40,697 nucleotides of DNA from DATLRC01 sp035478435 (GTDB taxonomy: Bacteria > Patescibacteriota > Saccharimonadia > Saccharimonadales > UBA4665). Of the stretch, positions 23,477 to 31,449 are shown piece by piece. Under the pieces are notes generated by a model. The model did not search any database. It was given only the letters and a program-made list of their open reading frames with translations, and was not told where the DNA came from. How positions within the stretch are numbered: the stretch's first letter is position 1; every line of letters starts with the position of its first letter. The stretch spans positions 1-40,697 of the forward strand of contig DATIJT010000007.1 in the NCBI GenBank assembly GCA_035478435.1. Reading direction: 5' to 3'. The position numbers and the translations under genes were made by a program.

Positions 23477-24674
23477 AATTTCTCCTTTTGCTTTCGCCTG
23501 TGATGCGTGGTGCCGCGAACGATGTATAGCGCGAAACCTGGAAAACCAGTCCCACAGCCGCCGCCACGAAAACCACGCTGGTGCCACCGTAGCTAATGAA
23601 CGGCAAAGTAATGCCCTTCAGGGGCAGTAAGCCTATCATCCCGCCGATGTTGATCAGCGCTTGGACGCTAAACCAAGCTAGCACGCCCGTTACCAATAAA
23701 CGGCTAAAATCATCCGGCGCCCGTTCGGCAATATGGCTCAGGCGCGAAAATAAGGCGACGAATATGCCAAGTAGTACAATACTGCCTATAAAACCGAACT
23801 TTTCAGCGTAAATAGCGAAAATAGAGTCGTTGGCCGCTTCTGGCTGGTAGCCGTAAGCCTGGACGCTGCGGCCCAGTCCTAAGCCAATCATGCCGCCCGA
23901 ACCAATTGAGATGAGCGATTGGCAAGCTTGGTACCCAGCACTTTGGCAATCTTTTTCAGGATGTAAAAAAGTAGTCAGACGATCTCGCCGGTATGGCGTT
24001 ACAGATATGGCTAAAATGCCGCCTATTAGAATGACTCCGCCTATTAAGAGAATACGTTTCATGGGCAAACCGGCTATAAATACCAGGGCGGCCACCATAG
24101 CTACTAGCACCCCGGCTGAGCCCAAGTCACTTTGGATGCCAGCCACTATCACTCCGGCAACGCCTAGAGCAATTAGCAGAGGCTTAAAAGTCTTATTTAC
24201 ATCTTTTAAAGTACCGCGCGTAATCCGCTCCGCTAAAAAGCCAGCCAGCCAAACCAGGGCCGCGAACTTGACCAGCTCTACCGATTGGAACGACAGGCTG
24301 CCGAGCCTTACCCAACGGTGGGCGGGATACACCGGGTTAACCGGTAGTACTAGTGCTAGCAAGGTGGCGCTAATGGCAATTATGAGCAGTGTCTTAGAAG
24401 CTTGGCGCCATTTTTCTAGAGGGATCTGGGCGGTTAGGATAAAAGCCACCACGCTGAGGCTAATAGCCGTCAATTGTTTTAGGACGTAATAGTTACCGCC
24501 GACGTGCGCCGAAGCGCTTAAGGCCGGGCTAATGGCATAAACCACTATCAGACCGATGCCTAGTAGCAAGGCGCAAATAGCCACCAGCCAGTAGTCTGGC
24601 CGGTGCCGGCGGCCCAAGTCAAGCCGGAATAAATCACGCCGACGCACCTGTCCGCCCCAAGCGCTCATTGCCAT
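23409..24674 (-). CDS. ftsW: Septal peptidoglycan polymerase FtsW
   Basis: A SEDS-family glycosyltransferase that polymerises lipid II at the septum with FtsI. It has 421 aa and about ten membrane helices. Family marks include the VYPAHRWVRLGSLSFQSVEL loop, PDFSR-like DDFSRLL, and the C-terminal GLLPLKGITLPFISYGGTS. ATG 24674 is preferred over the upstream 24710, which would overlap mraY. The frame continues 68 bases into murG with a hydrophilic tail (GESKRRNYDNSHDRGRLRG), an unusually long overlap. Confidence 0.93.
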   Translation of the reverse strand: MAMSAWGGQVRRRDLFRLDLGRRHRPDYWLVAICALLLGIGLIVVYAISPALSASAHVGGNYYVLKQLTAISLSVVAFILTAQIPLEKWRQASKTLLIIAISATLLALVLPVNPVYPAHRWVRLGSLSFQSVELVKFAALVWLAGFLAERITRGTLKDVNKTFKPLLIALGVAGVIVAGIQSDLGSAGVLVAMVAALVFIAGLPMKRILLIGGVILIGGILAISVTPYRRDRLTTFLHPEKDCQSAGYQACQSLISIGSGGMIGLGLGRSVQAYGYQPEAANDSIFAIYAEKFGFIGSIVLLGIFVALFSRLSHIAERAPDDFSRLLVTGVLAWFSVQALINIGGMIGLLPLKGITLPFISYGGTSVVFVAAAVGLVFQVSRYTSFAAPRITGESKRRNYDNSHDRGRLRGAYHPDFGGRV

Positions 24675-24681
24675 ATGAAAT

Positions 24682-25725
24682 CTAGCCGTGCCTTCCGAGC
24701 AGAAAAACAATCAAACCGGCGACCGCGGAGACTTGGCCTAAAATCCAAAACCGCATGGTAACTTTAGTTTCGGGCCAGCCCAGGGCCTCAAAATGGTGGT
24801 GCAATGGCGAGGAGCGAAAAACTTTTTTACCGTGGCGCAGTTTGCGGGAGGTACGGTTAATGATGACCGAGCCAGTCTCGATAACGTAAACCGCGCCGAT
24901 GATCGGTAGCACGTAAACCGTGTCCGTCTGCATGGCTATAATGCCGAGCGCCGTACCCAGGGCGAAAGCCCCGACATCGCCCATGAAAAACCGGGCCGGG
25001 TAAATATTGAACCAGGTGTAACTCAGCAAAGCCCCGACGACGGTCAAACAGAAGGCTGCTAAATCATACCTGCCCTGCACGGCGGCGATAAAAGCGTAGG
25101 CCGCGAATGAAGAAACAAGTAGGCCGCCGGCTAAACCATCCAAGCCGTCGGTGATGTTTACGGCGTTGGCGGTGGCTATAACCACGAACCAAAATAGCGC
25201 CACTACGAATATACCTATATGCCAATTATGTACGCCCGGTAGGTAAATACTGGTGACGCCCAACTTGCTATAAAACCACCAGCCACCAGCCAGAGCTACC
25301 GCGCTATGCAGCAAAAATTTGGCTTTGGCCTGCAGGCCAGCAAGCCGGCTTTTGAGGTCATGGATGTTAATCCAGTCGTCAACCAGGCCGATGACCCCCG
25401 AGGCCAGCATACCGGCCAGTGGCAACCAGGTTTGGCTACGGTTTAAGTTGGCGCTAAAGGTTAAGATGGCCACCGATACTACGAAGATCAGGCCAGCCAT
25501 GGTCGGGATGTTACGTTTGTGCTTTTCGGCGTGCAGCGCCTTGTAGACAGTGGCTACGCCGCCCGCCCAGGCATCGGTACGTTGGCGTTTCCACCACTTA
25601 TGGCGGTAGGCGATGGTGGTGTAAATAGGCGTAATGGCCATACTCAGCAAAAAGCCCAGTACACCTAGCACCAGGACGTGCAGCAGACCATTAGTCGGGA
25701 TAGCGATATGCAGTGTTTGGGTCAT
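24682..25725 (-). CDS. mraY: Phospho-MurNAc-pentapeptide transferase MraY
   Basis: Forms lipid I from UDP-MurNAc-pentapeptide and undecaprenyl phosphate. It has 347 aa and about ten membrane helices. Conserved motifs are RNIPTMAGL (replacing the usual K-x-TPTMGG), the aspartate pair LVDDW, NAVNITDGLDGLAGG, FMGDVGAFALG and RSSPLHHHFEALGWPETKV with the catalytic-site histidines. The cytoplasmic loop after helix 1 is longer than usual. TATAAT on the minus strand (25751-25756) suggests an internal promoter. The stop lies seven bases before the ftsW ATG. Confidence 0.96.
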   Translation of the reverse strand: MTQTLHIAIPTNGLLHVLVLGVLGFLLSMAITPIYTTIAYRHKWWKRQRTDAWAGGVATVYKALHAEKHKRNIPTMAGLIFVVSVAILTFSANLNRSQTWLPLAGMLASGVIGLVDDWINIHDLKSRLAGLQAKAKFLLHSAVALAGGWWFYSKLGVTSIYLPGVHNWHIGIFVVALFWFVVIATANAVNITDGLDGLAGGLLVSSFAAYAFIAAVQGRYDLAAFCLTVVGALLSYTWFNIYPARFFMGDVGAFALGTALGIIAMQTDTVYVLPIIGAVYVIETGSVIINRTSRKLRHGKKVFRSSPLHHHFEALGWPETKVTMRFWILGQVSAVAGLIVFLLGRHG

Positions 25726-25797
25726 CGGTTTTTGTTCAACTTAATTACTAATTATACCAGATCTGTGGCTCTTCCAGCTTTAATTAAATATCTTAAT

Positions 25798-27570
25798 TTA
25801 ATGCTTGGGCTTAACATACGACTGGTCAATTAAAAGGTGGGCTAGCCGGCCGAAAATCGGTTGGGCAGCAGCCGAACCTGCATAACCACCAATTTTAGGT
25901 TTGTGGACGAAGACCACAATTACATAATCCACTTGGTTACCACCCACAAAGCCAACGTAGGTGCCATTATATTCATCGGTATGGTATCCGCCGCCGGGTT
26001 TAGCTATCTGGGCCGTGCCGGTCTTGCCACCCACTATATATTTAGACTGGTCAAATGGCGGCACGATCGAGTGGTGGTCAACCACGTATTGCATCAGCGG
26101 GATCATAGCCTGCCCCACTTCTGGCTTCACGACGCGCGATTTCACAACAACTGATTTTTCGGTGGTAATTTTATCGTCCGGGCCAATAATTTGGTCCATT
26201 AAGCGGGGTTGGTAATAAGTACCGCCATTTAGGATGGCCGATAGCGCCGCCGCCATTTGCAGCGGCGTAACTGTCAGAGCCTGGCCAAAAGCCGTATTAG
26301 CGTAGGTTAAGTCAATACCTGCGCCGTTGTCAGCCGGCTTAGGTACGTAGCCAGAGGCTTCGTAGCCCTGCTCAATACCGGTGGCTTTGCCCAACATATA
26401 ACGGTTCACCAAGTAGTCATACCAGGCGTTACGGGCTTTAGTGTTAATCTCACCGCCACCCATTTGCATCAACTCCCAGGTAGCGCCGGTATTTAAAGAC
26501 AGGTTCAACAGCTGGGCGATGCTACGGGTACCGGCCCCGCCGTCTTCTTCAATATTAGTAATCGTAAACCCGTCGATTTTCCAGCGTGCCGGATCGTAGT
26601 AGGTAGTATTGGCGTTAATCACCCCCTGATCTAAGGCGGCCGCTGTAGTCAAAGTTTTCATGGTCGAGCCGACTTCTATCGGTTCGCTTACCGCGCTGTT
26701 ATTAAAAATCTTGGGGTCATCGACTTTGTAATACTCACTCGGGTCATAAGTTGGGAAATTGGCCATCGCCCGAATGGCCCCGCTATTTGGATCGATGATC
26801 AGGGCGCTGGCGCTTTCGGCCCGGGCCCGCTCCGCGCCTTCCTTAAGGATAGTCTCCAGCTGTTGTTGTAAAGCTAGGTCTATAGTCAGGACTAAATTAC
26901 TGCCAGCGACAGCCGGTTTTTCTACATTATTTCGGCTGGCGGCCAGTGGCACGCCGTTACTGTCGGTGATGGCCTTAAGCTGGCCAGGCGTACCTTTTAG
27001 TTTAGGGTCCAGAGCTTGCTCGACGCCATAAACACCTTTGCTGTCATCATTTACAAAGCCTAGTAATTGGGCGGCTAGTGCGCCTTGGGGGTAGGTGCGG
27101 TAATCTTGCTCGATCAGCCCTACGCCGGCGTATTTTAGGGCGCTGATTTTAGCCTTTTGGGCTTCGCTTAAGCGTTTGCCCAAAACCACGTAGCGAGTAC
27201 CTTTTTGCTGCAAAGCTTTTAAATATTTACTGCTGTCGCCGCCTACGATTCCCTGTATGGCCACGGCAACTTTTTCTGGATTTTTTATATATAGCGGGTC
27301 GGCAAAAAGCGTATACAATTTTTGGTTGAGCACGATTGGCACTACCCCTGCTGCATCGTGGGCGCCAATCGTGCCGCGGGTAGCCGGAATGCTGTACTGC
27401 TTCAACTGGTCACTAAGCGCCGCTGCTTTGTAGTGGTCATAGCGAATAACTTGGATATAAAATAGGCGCACCGCAAAGATACCGATTACTACTAAAATCA
27501 GCCCGTACCAAGCCCTCACCCGTTGGGCAGCCGGCCCGGCGGTGTGGCCTTGACCATTATTAAAAACCAT
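25798..27570 (-). CDS. ftsI: Penicillin-binding protein FtsI (septal transpeptidase)
   Basis: A class B PBP that cross-links septal peptidoglycan. It has 590 aa with a single N-terminal membrane helix (about 22-40) and an extracytoplasmic pedestal. The transpeptidase domain carries the S302-T-M-K305 motif (EVGSTMKTLTTA), S358-L-N360, and K516-T-G (GGKTGTAQ). No C-terminal PASTA domain. A minus-strand TATAAT at 27577-27582 lies six bases before the ATG, so it can be transcribed from its own leaderless promoter inside the cluster. Confidence 0.95.
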   Translation of the reverse strand: MVFNNGQGHTAGPAAQRVRAWYGLILVVIGIFAVRLFYIQVIRYDHYKAAALSDQLKQYSIPATRGTIGAHDAAGVVPIVLNQKLYTLFADPLYIKNPEKVAVAIQGIVGGDSSKYLKALQQKGTRYVVLGKRLSEAQKAKISALKYAGVGLIEQDYRTYPQGALAAQLLGFVNDDSKGVYGVEQALDPKLKGTPGQLKAITDSNGVPLAASRNNVEKPAVAGSNLVLTIDLALQQQLETILKEGAERARAESASALIIDPNSGAIRAMANFPTYDPSEYYKVDDPKIFNNSAVSEPIEVGSTMKTLTTAAALDQGVINANTTYYDPARWKIDGFTITNIEEDGGAGTRSIAQLLNLSLNTGATWELMQMGGGEINTKARNAWYDYLVNRYMLGKATGIEQGYEASGYVPKPADNGAGIDLTYANTAFGQALTVTPLQMAAALSAILNGGTYYQPRLMDQIIGPDDKITTEKSVVVKSRVVKPEVGQAMIPLMQYVVDHHSIVPPFDQSKYIVGGKTGTAQIAKPGGGYHTDEYNGTYVGFVGGNQVDYVIVVFVHKPKIGGYAGSAAAQPIFGRLAHLLIDQSYVKPKH

Positions 27571-27612
27571 AATCTTATTATACCTTCTCGTAGCTTTAAA
27601 TAAGACTATGGT

Positions 27613-27960
27613 TTAATTTTGAATAGTCTCGGTAGGAGCTACCGATACCAGGGTTTTAGCGACCGAACTGTTTCTTACCCGATCGAGCGATTGCAAGCGC
27701 GCCGAAGCTACTTCCAGGTCAGCGCGTTGGTCCTTGAGCTGGCTTTGACGAAGTTGGAGGTCGTTGATTTGATAACCATAAGCGTTAGTCTTGGTTACCT
27801 GTGTCAGGTAAAGCAAACCTAGCAAACAGGCCAACACGATTAAAGTAATAGTGTTGCTAATCGGGCCCAGGGTTCGGGTTTTCGCCCTAAAACTGACTGA
27901 GTTCTGATTGCGCCCCGAAATCCGGGAACGGCTCATGGCTAGTGAACTTGAATAGGTCAT
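27613..27960 (-). CDS. ftsL: FtsL-like cell division protein
   Basis: A 115-aa bitopic protein. A basic cytoplasmic tail (1-33) precedes a membrane helix (NTITLIVLACLLGLLYLTQV, about 36-55). A leucine/glutamine-rich coiled coil follows (about 62-95, GYQINDLQLRQSQLKDQRADLEVA). Size, topology and position between rsmH and ftsI identify FtsL, although its sequence is poorly conserved in all bacteria. Confidence 0.8.
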   Translation of the reverse strand: MTYSSSLAMSRSRISGRNQNSVSFRAKTRTLGPISNTITLIVLACLLGLLYLTQVTKTNAYGYQINDLQLRQSQLKDQRADLEVASARLQSLDRVRNSSVAKTLVSVAPTETIQN

Positions 27961-27990
27961 ATTTTTTTGTTTTTATGTTGATATTTTGGT

Positions 27991-28057
27991 CCTAGCTCCG
28001 ATAACTCGGAGCTAGGAATTGTACAAGTTTAAGTCAATACTTTGACTTGAACTTTGT
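27991..28057. other. Two hairpins between rsmH and ftsL
   Basis: Read on the minus strand, a 13-bp imperfect stem (AAGTTCAAGTCAA/TTGACTTAAACTT) is followed by an 11-bp perfect one, CCTAGCTCCGA-GTTA-TCGGAGCTAGG. No U tract follows, so a processing or stability element, or an attenuator, is more likely than a full terminator. Confidence 0.55.
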
Positions 28058-28090
28058 AGGCACGGGAAGTGCTCTTTACTGGAATTGGCA

Positions 28091-29062
28091 TTAGGCTTCC
28101 CTTTCTGTTTTTATTTTTACGGCGGCCCGCAGTTTAGCACTGCGAGCACGCGGATTAATAACTAATTCATGGGGGCCGGCGGTAATCGGCCGTTTGCTCA
28201 GTAGTCTCAACGTGGCGTCGTAACGGTTGCCACTTTTTTCAGCCAAGAACTGCTTTACCAGCCGGTCTTCCAAACTATGGAAACTGATGACTGCAATTCT
28301 ACCGCCCGGTTTCAGCAGCTCTAGCCATAGCGGCAAGCTGTCGTTTAAAAGTTTCAGCTCGTCGTTGACGGCTATGCGCAGAGCCTGGAAAGTCCGGGTT
28401 GCCGGGTGAACCCGACTGTGCCCCGGCCAAGCTTTGGCCACAATTGCCGCTAGCTCCGTGGTGGTCTTTAGTGGCCGATTGCCGACAATTAAGTTGGCAA
28501 TCTGGTGGGCTTTGGGCTCTTGGCCGTAACTGGCTAATATTTCAGCCAATTGAGCTTGGCTATAGCCGTTAACTATATCGGCGGCAGTTAGAGCCTGAGC
28601 CTGGTCCATCCGCATATCGAGCGGACCACTCACAGCAAACGCAAAACCTCGGCTTGCCTCGTTAAGGTGCGGTGACGATACCCCTAAATCTGCCAAAATA
28701 AGATCAAATTCACGCTTGTCGGCCGTTAGCTCTTGGCTGGCGCTCAAGAAATCTGCTTGGCGAATATTGACGCCTTGGCCCGTAAATTCCTTTTTGAGCT
28801 CGCTAGCCGCATTTTGGTCGCGGTCTACGAGCACAGCCTGGTCGGGCTGTTTGGTTTTGGCCAATATAGCTCTAGCGTGCCCGCCGTAGCCTGCTGTTAT
28901 GTCCAGGTAACTTTCCCCTGTTTGAGGGTCAAGATAGCTTAGGACTTCGTCCAGCAGGACCGGAGTATGCCTGCCCGGCTGTCTTGCCTGTCCGTCCTGT
29001 CGGAAAGACAGGCGGGCAGACGGCCGGGTGAATTTTTGATGTTTATTTTGATTTTGGTGCAT
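28091..29062 (-). CDS. rsmH: 16S rRNA m4C1402 methyltransferase RsmH
   Basis: Methylates N4 of C1402 in 16S rRNA using SAM. The domain begins at HTPVLLDEVL. SAM-binding and family motifs are YLDITAGYGGHARAIL, LVDRDQNA, DLILADLGVSSPHL, RGFAF and LDMRMD. The C-terminal SFHSLEDRLVKQFL and PRARSAKLRAA are also present. The first ~30 residues (KFTRPSARLSFRQDGQARQPG) are not family sequence. Part of them is encoded by an imperfect palindrome of the same type as in pth. ATG 29062 is preferred. A GTG at 29092 would add ten residues, and neither start has a strong ribosome binding site. Confidence 0.95.
   Translation of the reverse strand: MHQNQNKHQKFTRPSARLSFRQDGQARQPGRHTPVLLDEVLSYLDPQTGESYLDITAGYGGHARAILAKTKQPDQAVLVDRDQNAASELKKEFTGQGVNIRQADFLSASQELTADKREFDLILADLGVSSPHLNEASRGFAFAVSGPLDMRMDQAQALTAADIVNGYSQAQLAEILASYGQEPKAHQIANLIVGNRPLKTTTELAAIVAKAWPGHSRVHPATRTFQALRIAVNDELKLLNDSLPLWLELLKPGGRIAVISFHSLEDRLVKQFLAEKSGNRYDATLRLLSKRPITAGPHELVINPRARSAKLRAAVKIKTEREA
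28985..29020. repeat. Palindromic repeat in the rsmH N-terminus
   Basis: Centred on CTGTCGGAAAGACAG, with flanks GCCTGTCCGTC and GCGGGCAGAC that are near reverse complements. It is translated as RLSFRQDGQARQPG. Related to the pth palindrome family. Confidence 0.6.
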
Positions 29063-29206
29063 CTTTTTCTTGTTTTTATTTTGCAAGGTCACCTAACCAG
29101 CAGCCAACTTTTTGTTTTTTGAGTGTTTTTGTTTTTGTTGTGACTTATCAAATATGTATGTAAAGAAGGTTTACGAGATTTAAAAAATCTTAGAACTTCT
29201 TACTAT

Positions 29207-29441
29207 TTGACAAGTCAAGTTTGAGAGACTTATGTGTGAGGTGGAGTTTTGGGAGGTGTTTTTTAAGAAAGAACGAGAGTTTTTTGAGTGGTTGCTCTAA
29301 GGCCACTTGTTGACTGCCGATTAGCTAAACTCGAGGCAACCATGAGACACCTGCAAGCAGGTTTCTCACCGCGCGGGCAAAATGGAATACATTTTGTCCG
29401 GCTGCTCTTCCCTAACTCAGGAAGAACTGTTTTTTGGTTTT
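29207..29441 (+). ncRNA. Candidate ~200-nt RNA between mraZ and rsmH
   Basis: The 386-base gap between mraZ and rsmH has no gene. On the plus strand, TTGACA (29207-29212), a 17-base spacer and TTATGT (29230-29235) form a promoter. About 170 bases downstream, a CTTCC/GGAAG hairpin is followed by AACTGTTTTTT, an intrinsic-terminator layout ending near 29435. Between them are a GGTTGC/GCAACC closing pair, GAGACACCTGC/GCAGGTTTCTC and GGCAAAATG/CATTTTGTCC hairpins. An antisense-oriented small RNA is one reading. The same folds could instead serve as a structured leader of rsmH on the minus strand. Identity unknown. Confidence 0.5.
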
Positions 29442-29478
29442 GCTAATCTGTTTTAGATTGTTAAAGAACCTGAGCCGC

Positions 29479-29850
29479 TTATATAGCTTGGCCCGGCGGC
29501 ATGAGGCGCCAATAACGCCCGACTCCGACGGCTACTACATCTCTGGTGATCCCCCCGTAGTCCAGCAAATGCTGTTCTATGGTGATCCTACCCTGTTTGG
29601 TATCAGGCTGGGATTCGGTCTTGCCCATCCTGAACTGCACATTCAGATCAGCAATGCGCTCATCTAGAATGTCGCCTTCTAACCTGGGTTCGACCAGATT
29701 ATTCCAAACATCTTTTGGGTAAAGATGCAGGTACTTACCAAAGCCCCTGGTTACGACTGCCCCGCTGGCAAACTGTTCACGAAGTTCCGGCGGTAATGTT
29801 AACCGCCGTTTATCGTCCAGCTTGCGTTCGAAGTAGTCTACCGTGGCCAT
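29479..29850 (-). CDS. mraZ: Transcriptional regulator MraZ
   Basis: An AbrB-like (double SpoVT-type) regulator that heads division clusters. It has 123 aa, slightly shorter than the typical ~140-150. The first half has YFERKLDDKRRLTLPPELR and the second has DTKQGRITIEQHLLDY, the two D-x-x-x-R-type strand motifs. AAAGGG precedes the ATG by eight bases. Known MraZ proteins bind GTGGG direct repeats in their own promoter, and such repeats are present upstream here (next entry). Confidence 0.93.
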   Translation of the reverse strand: MATVDYFERKLDDKRRLTLPPELREQFASGAVVTRGFGKYLHLYPKDVWNNLVEPRLEGDILDERIADLNVQFRMGKTESQPDTKQGRITIEQHLLDYGGITRDVVAVGVGRYWRLMPPGQAI

Positions 29851-29932
29851 TTGGTACCCTTTAAGCTGCTAGTGGTTTTTTATTTTTGTTTTTTGGCTTG
29901 GCCTGAGCTTGTCGAAGGCCTTTCCAAAATTA

Positions 29933-29973
29933 CCCACTGACCTGAATATACTACCCACACCTCCCCACTGCAA
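29933..29973 (-). promoter_or_regulatory. mraZ promoter with MraZ-type GTGGG boxes
   Basis: On the minus strand, TTGCAG (29968-29973), a 17-base spacer and TATATT (29945-29950) form the promoter. GTGGG occurs three times in the same orientation: 29964-29968 and 29954-29958 (exactly 10 bp apart, in the spacer) and 29933-29937 (21 bp further, just after the start site). Ten-bp-spaced GTGGG/TGGG repeats are the established MraZ operator pattern, so autorepression of the whole cluster is expected. Confidence 0.8.
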
Positions 29974-29992
29974 GCTTATTTACATATAAATA

Positions 29993-30011
29993 GTGGTGTT
30001 CTTGACACCAC
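29993..30011. other. Small hairpin upstream of the mraZ promoter
   Basis: GTGGTGT-TCTTG-ACACCAC, a 7-bp perfect stem. It adjoins the -35 region of mraZ and contains GTGG words, so it may extend the regulatory region. Confidence 0.4.
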
Positions 30012-30033
30012 TTATCCACAGTTTTATAGAATA

Positions 30034-30061
30034 TAAAAAATCCACCACACATGTGGTGGAT
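30034..30061 (-). terminator. Terminator of the 30105 gene
   Basis: On the minus strand, ATCCACCACA and TGTGGTGGAT form a perfect 10-bp stem with a 2-base loop, followed directly by TTTTTTAT. It separates the upstream accessory genes from the mraZ promoter. Confidence 0.85.
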
Positions 30062-30104
30062 AACCTATATTAGTCTACGCTATCTTTGTTTTCGCGGAAT
30101 TATA

Positions 30105-30683
30105 CTAGACGGTTTCAGAAGCTTGGTCCACTTCATTAAGGTTAATTTGTTTATTAACGGGTTGGGCGTCTTGTAAGCTATCTACCGCGTAATTTAAGAA
30201 ACCCATTAATTCATTTGATGTACCATCAAAGGGCGGCCCCATCCGGGAGGTGGTCTTCTCTGGATCTTCTTTAAGATGCCATGCCGCGCTAAAAGTCGCC
30301 AAAGTGCCATCAAGGTAAAAAATCATTTGCCATGCACCACTATTCTTAGCATCAAGCTCTGGCGGCAGTGAAGTAAATCCTATACCTACGCTGAGGTGAT
30401 TGCCATAGAGTTCAGTCAGGCTAAGGCTAATAACGTCTTTCGGGTTATTAGCTGGCACAACCGGTAAAGACTTCTTCGTGACTCTGCTATCGATATTCCG
30501 TCCGTCTTTAGTTTCAGGGACATCATCAGATTTCACGTCTTTTTCAAACTGTTCGCCAGTTAAGTACTTGTAGGCTATATCGAAAACTTGTTTAGCTTTA
30601 GCTACAATCTCCGGGTCGATCGGAGTATCCGACTCTGGCGCCGAGGCAGTTAAGGATTTATCTTGATCTGGCGTTTCGCTCAT
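30105..30683 (-). CDS. Unknown soluble protein
   Basis: A 192-aa protein not recognised. The first ~25 residues are a disordered acidic/Ser-rich tail. A compact domain follows from about 25 to 175, with a helical start (PEIVAKAKQVFDIAYKYL) and a beta-rich centre (DVISLSLTELYGNHLSVGIGFTSLPPEL to WQMIFYLDGTLATFSAAWHL). No signal peptide or membrane helix. A minus-strand TATATT and TAGATAAT just before the ATG suggest a leaderless start, and a strong terminator closes the unit. Confidence 0.7.
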   Translation of the reverse strand: MSETPDQDKSLTASAPESDTPIDPEIVAKAKQVFDIAYKYLTGEQFEKDVKSDDVPETKDGRNIDSRVTKKSLPVVPANNPKDVISLSLTELYGNHLSVGIGFTSLPPELDAKNSGAWQMIFYLDGTLATFSAAWHLKEDPEKTTSRMGPPFDGTSNELMGFLNYAVDSLQDAQPVNKQINLNEVDQASETV

Positions 30684-30732
30684 AATTATCTAATATATCA
30701 TTTCGTCTTAAATAAGAAATTAAACTTCATGG

Positions 30733-31101
30733 TTATTTCTTGACTTCTGCTGGAGGCATGGAGTGGACTACTACGCCTAGATGGGCGTCAAGTGGGAAAT
30801 GCACGCTCTTAAGTTGTGTCAAGTTGCCTTCACTACCTTCAGGTTCTTGGGCTTCAATCATGCTTACCACCCGGCGCGGATCTTCGCCAGGGTAAGCCAA
30901 CTTAGCTAGGCTCCAGGGCGTATCACCAGGCTCGACCTTGTAGTTACGGTAGTCTTCTCCTGCCGCTGGGACTTTGTGTGCAAACTCTTGAGAATGACCT
31001 AAAGCTTTATATCCAGCTATACCTACAGCAACCCCCGTTGCAGCTCCTAGAGCCCCAGCAAGGATTTTGAGTCTTCGGGTTGGTTTATAGCGTTCACTCA
31101 T
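30733..31101 (-). CDS. Membrane-anchored LysM protein
   Basis: A 122-aa protein with a membrane segment (about 12-31, LKILAGALGAATGVAVGIAGY) after a basic start, then a LysM domain (about 52-105). The LysM marks are YKVEPGDTPWSLAKLAYPGEDPRRVVSMIEAQ and a final L..V..PL strand. LysM binds GlcNAc in peptidoglycan, so the protein probably ties the membrane to the cell wall. TATACA ends three bases before the ATG. Confidence 0.82.
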   Translation of the reverse strand: MSERYKPTRRLKILAGALGAATGVAVGIAGYKALGHSQEFAHKVPAAGEDYRNYKVEPGDTPWSLAKLAYPGEDPRRVVSMIEAQEPEGSEGNLTQLKSVHFPLDAHLGVVVHSMPPAEVKK

Positions 31102-31138
31102 GTCTGTATACTATCATTTTTGCTCAATTTTGTCAATT

Positions 31139-31405
31139 CTATGTCCCCGATGTCGTTTGGGGTCGCAATCCGTCATCAAACTTCACCGTTAGGCGCTCAT
31201 TTTCATTCTCGCGCTCTATAATTTCTGAAACGTGCAGCAAGGGGTTGGCCGGTTGGACAAGGGCTACTTCCCTGTGGGCCAAGGTTTCCCTGGAAGCCAG
31301 TGAAGCCATACTAAACAGAGTAGCCCCAGCTAGGACTAGAGCACCGAGCCGTTCATGCAGCGGCCGCCTTTTATCTTGGTAGGGTTGTAAATTTTTGTTT
31401 TTCAT
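31139..31405 (-). CDS. Small membrane or secreted protein
   Basis: An 88-aa protein with a hydrophobic segment (about 18-36, RLGALVLAGATLFSMASLA) after a basic start, then a charged tail (SEIIERENENERLTVKFDDG). It could be a signal peptide with cleavage near ASLASRE or an anchor. The longer frame from 31447 is rejected because the promoter (TTGACA at 31442-31447) lies inside it. ATG 31405 is the first start after the -10. A role at the cell surface beside the LysM protein is likely (inference). Confidence 0.65.
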   Translation of the reverse strand: MKNKNLQPYQDKRRPLHERLGALVLAGATLFSMASLASRETLAHREVALVQPANPLLHVSEIIERENENERLTVKFDDGLRPQTTSGT

Positions 31406-31418
31406 ATTAGCGTAAGCT

Positions 31419-31447
31419 ATCATAGCAAAGTTTTTATGCTTTGTCAA
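31419..31447 (-). promoter_or_regulatory. Promoter of the 31405 gene
   Basis: Minus-strand TTGACA (31442-31447), 17-base spacer, TATGAT (31419-31424). The ATG is 13 bases past the -10, so the leader is only a few bases long. Confidence 0.85.
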
Positions 31448-31449
31448 CG

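Noticed and set aside
22310..23587. Longer murG starting at 23587 (425 aa)
   Set aside because: The extra 37 residues are unrelated to MurG and lie inside ftsW. AAGGAG precedes ATG 23476.
30012..30020. TTATCCACA, a perfect DnaA box, with a second near-match (TTTTCCACA) at about 21053-21061, suggesting oriC
   Set aside because: Single isolated boxes with no cluster, no dnaA or dnaN nearby, and one is next to a terminator hairpin. Not enough for an origin.
31406..31447. Start at 31447 for the small membrane protein
   Set aside because: The TTGACA-N17-TATGAT promoter lies within that extension, so the RNA would start after it.
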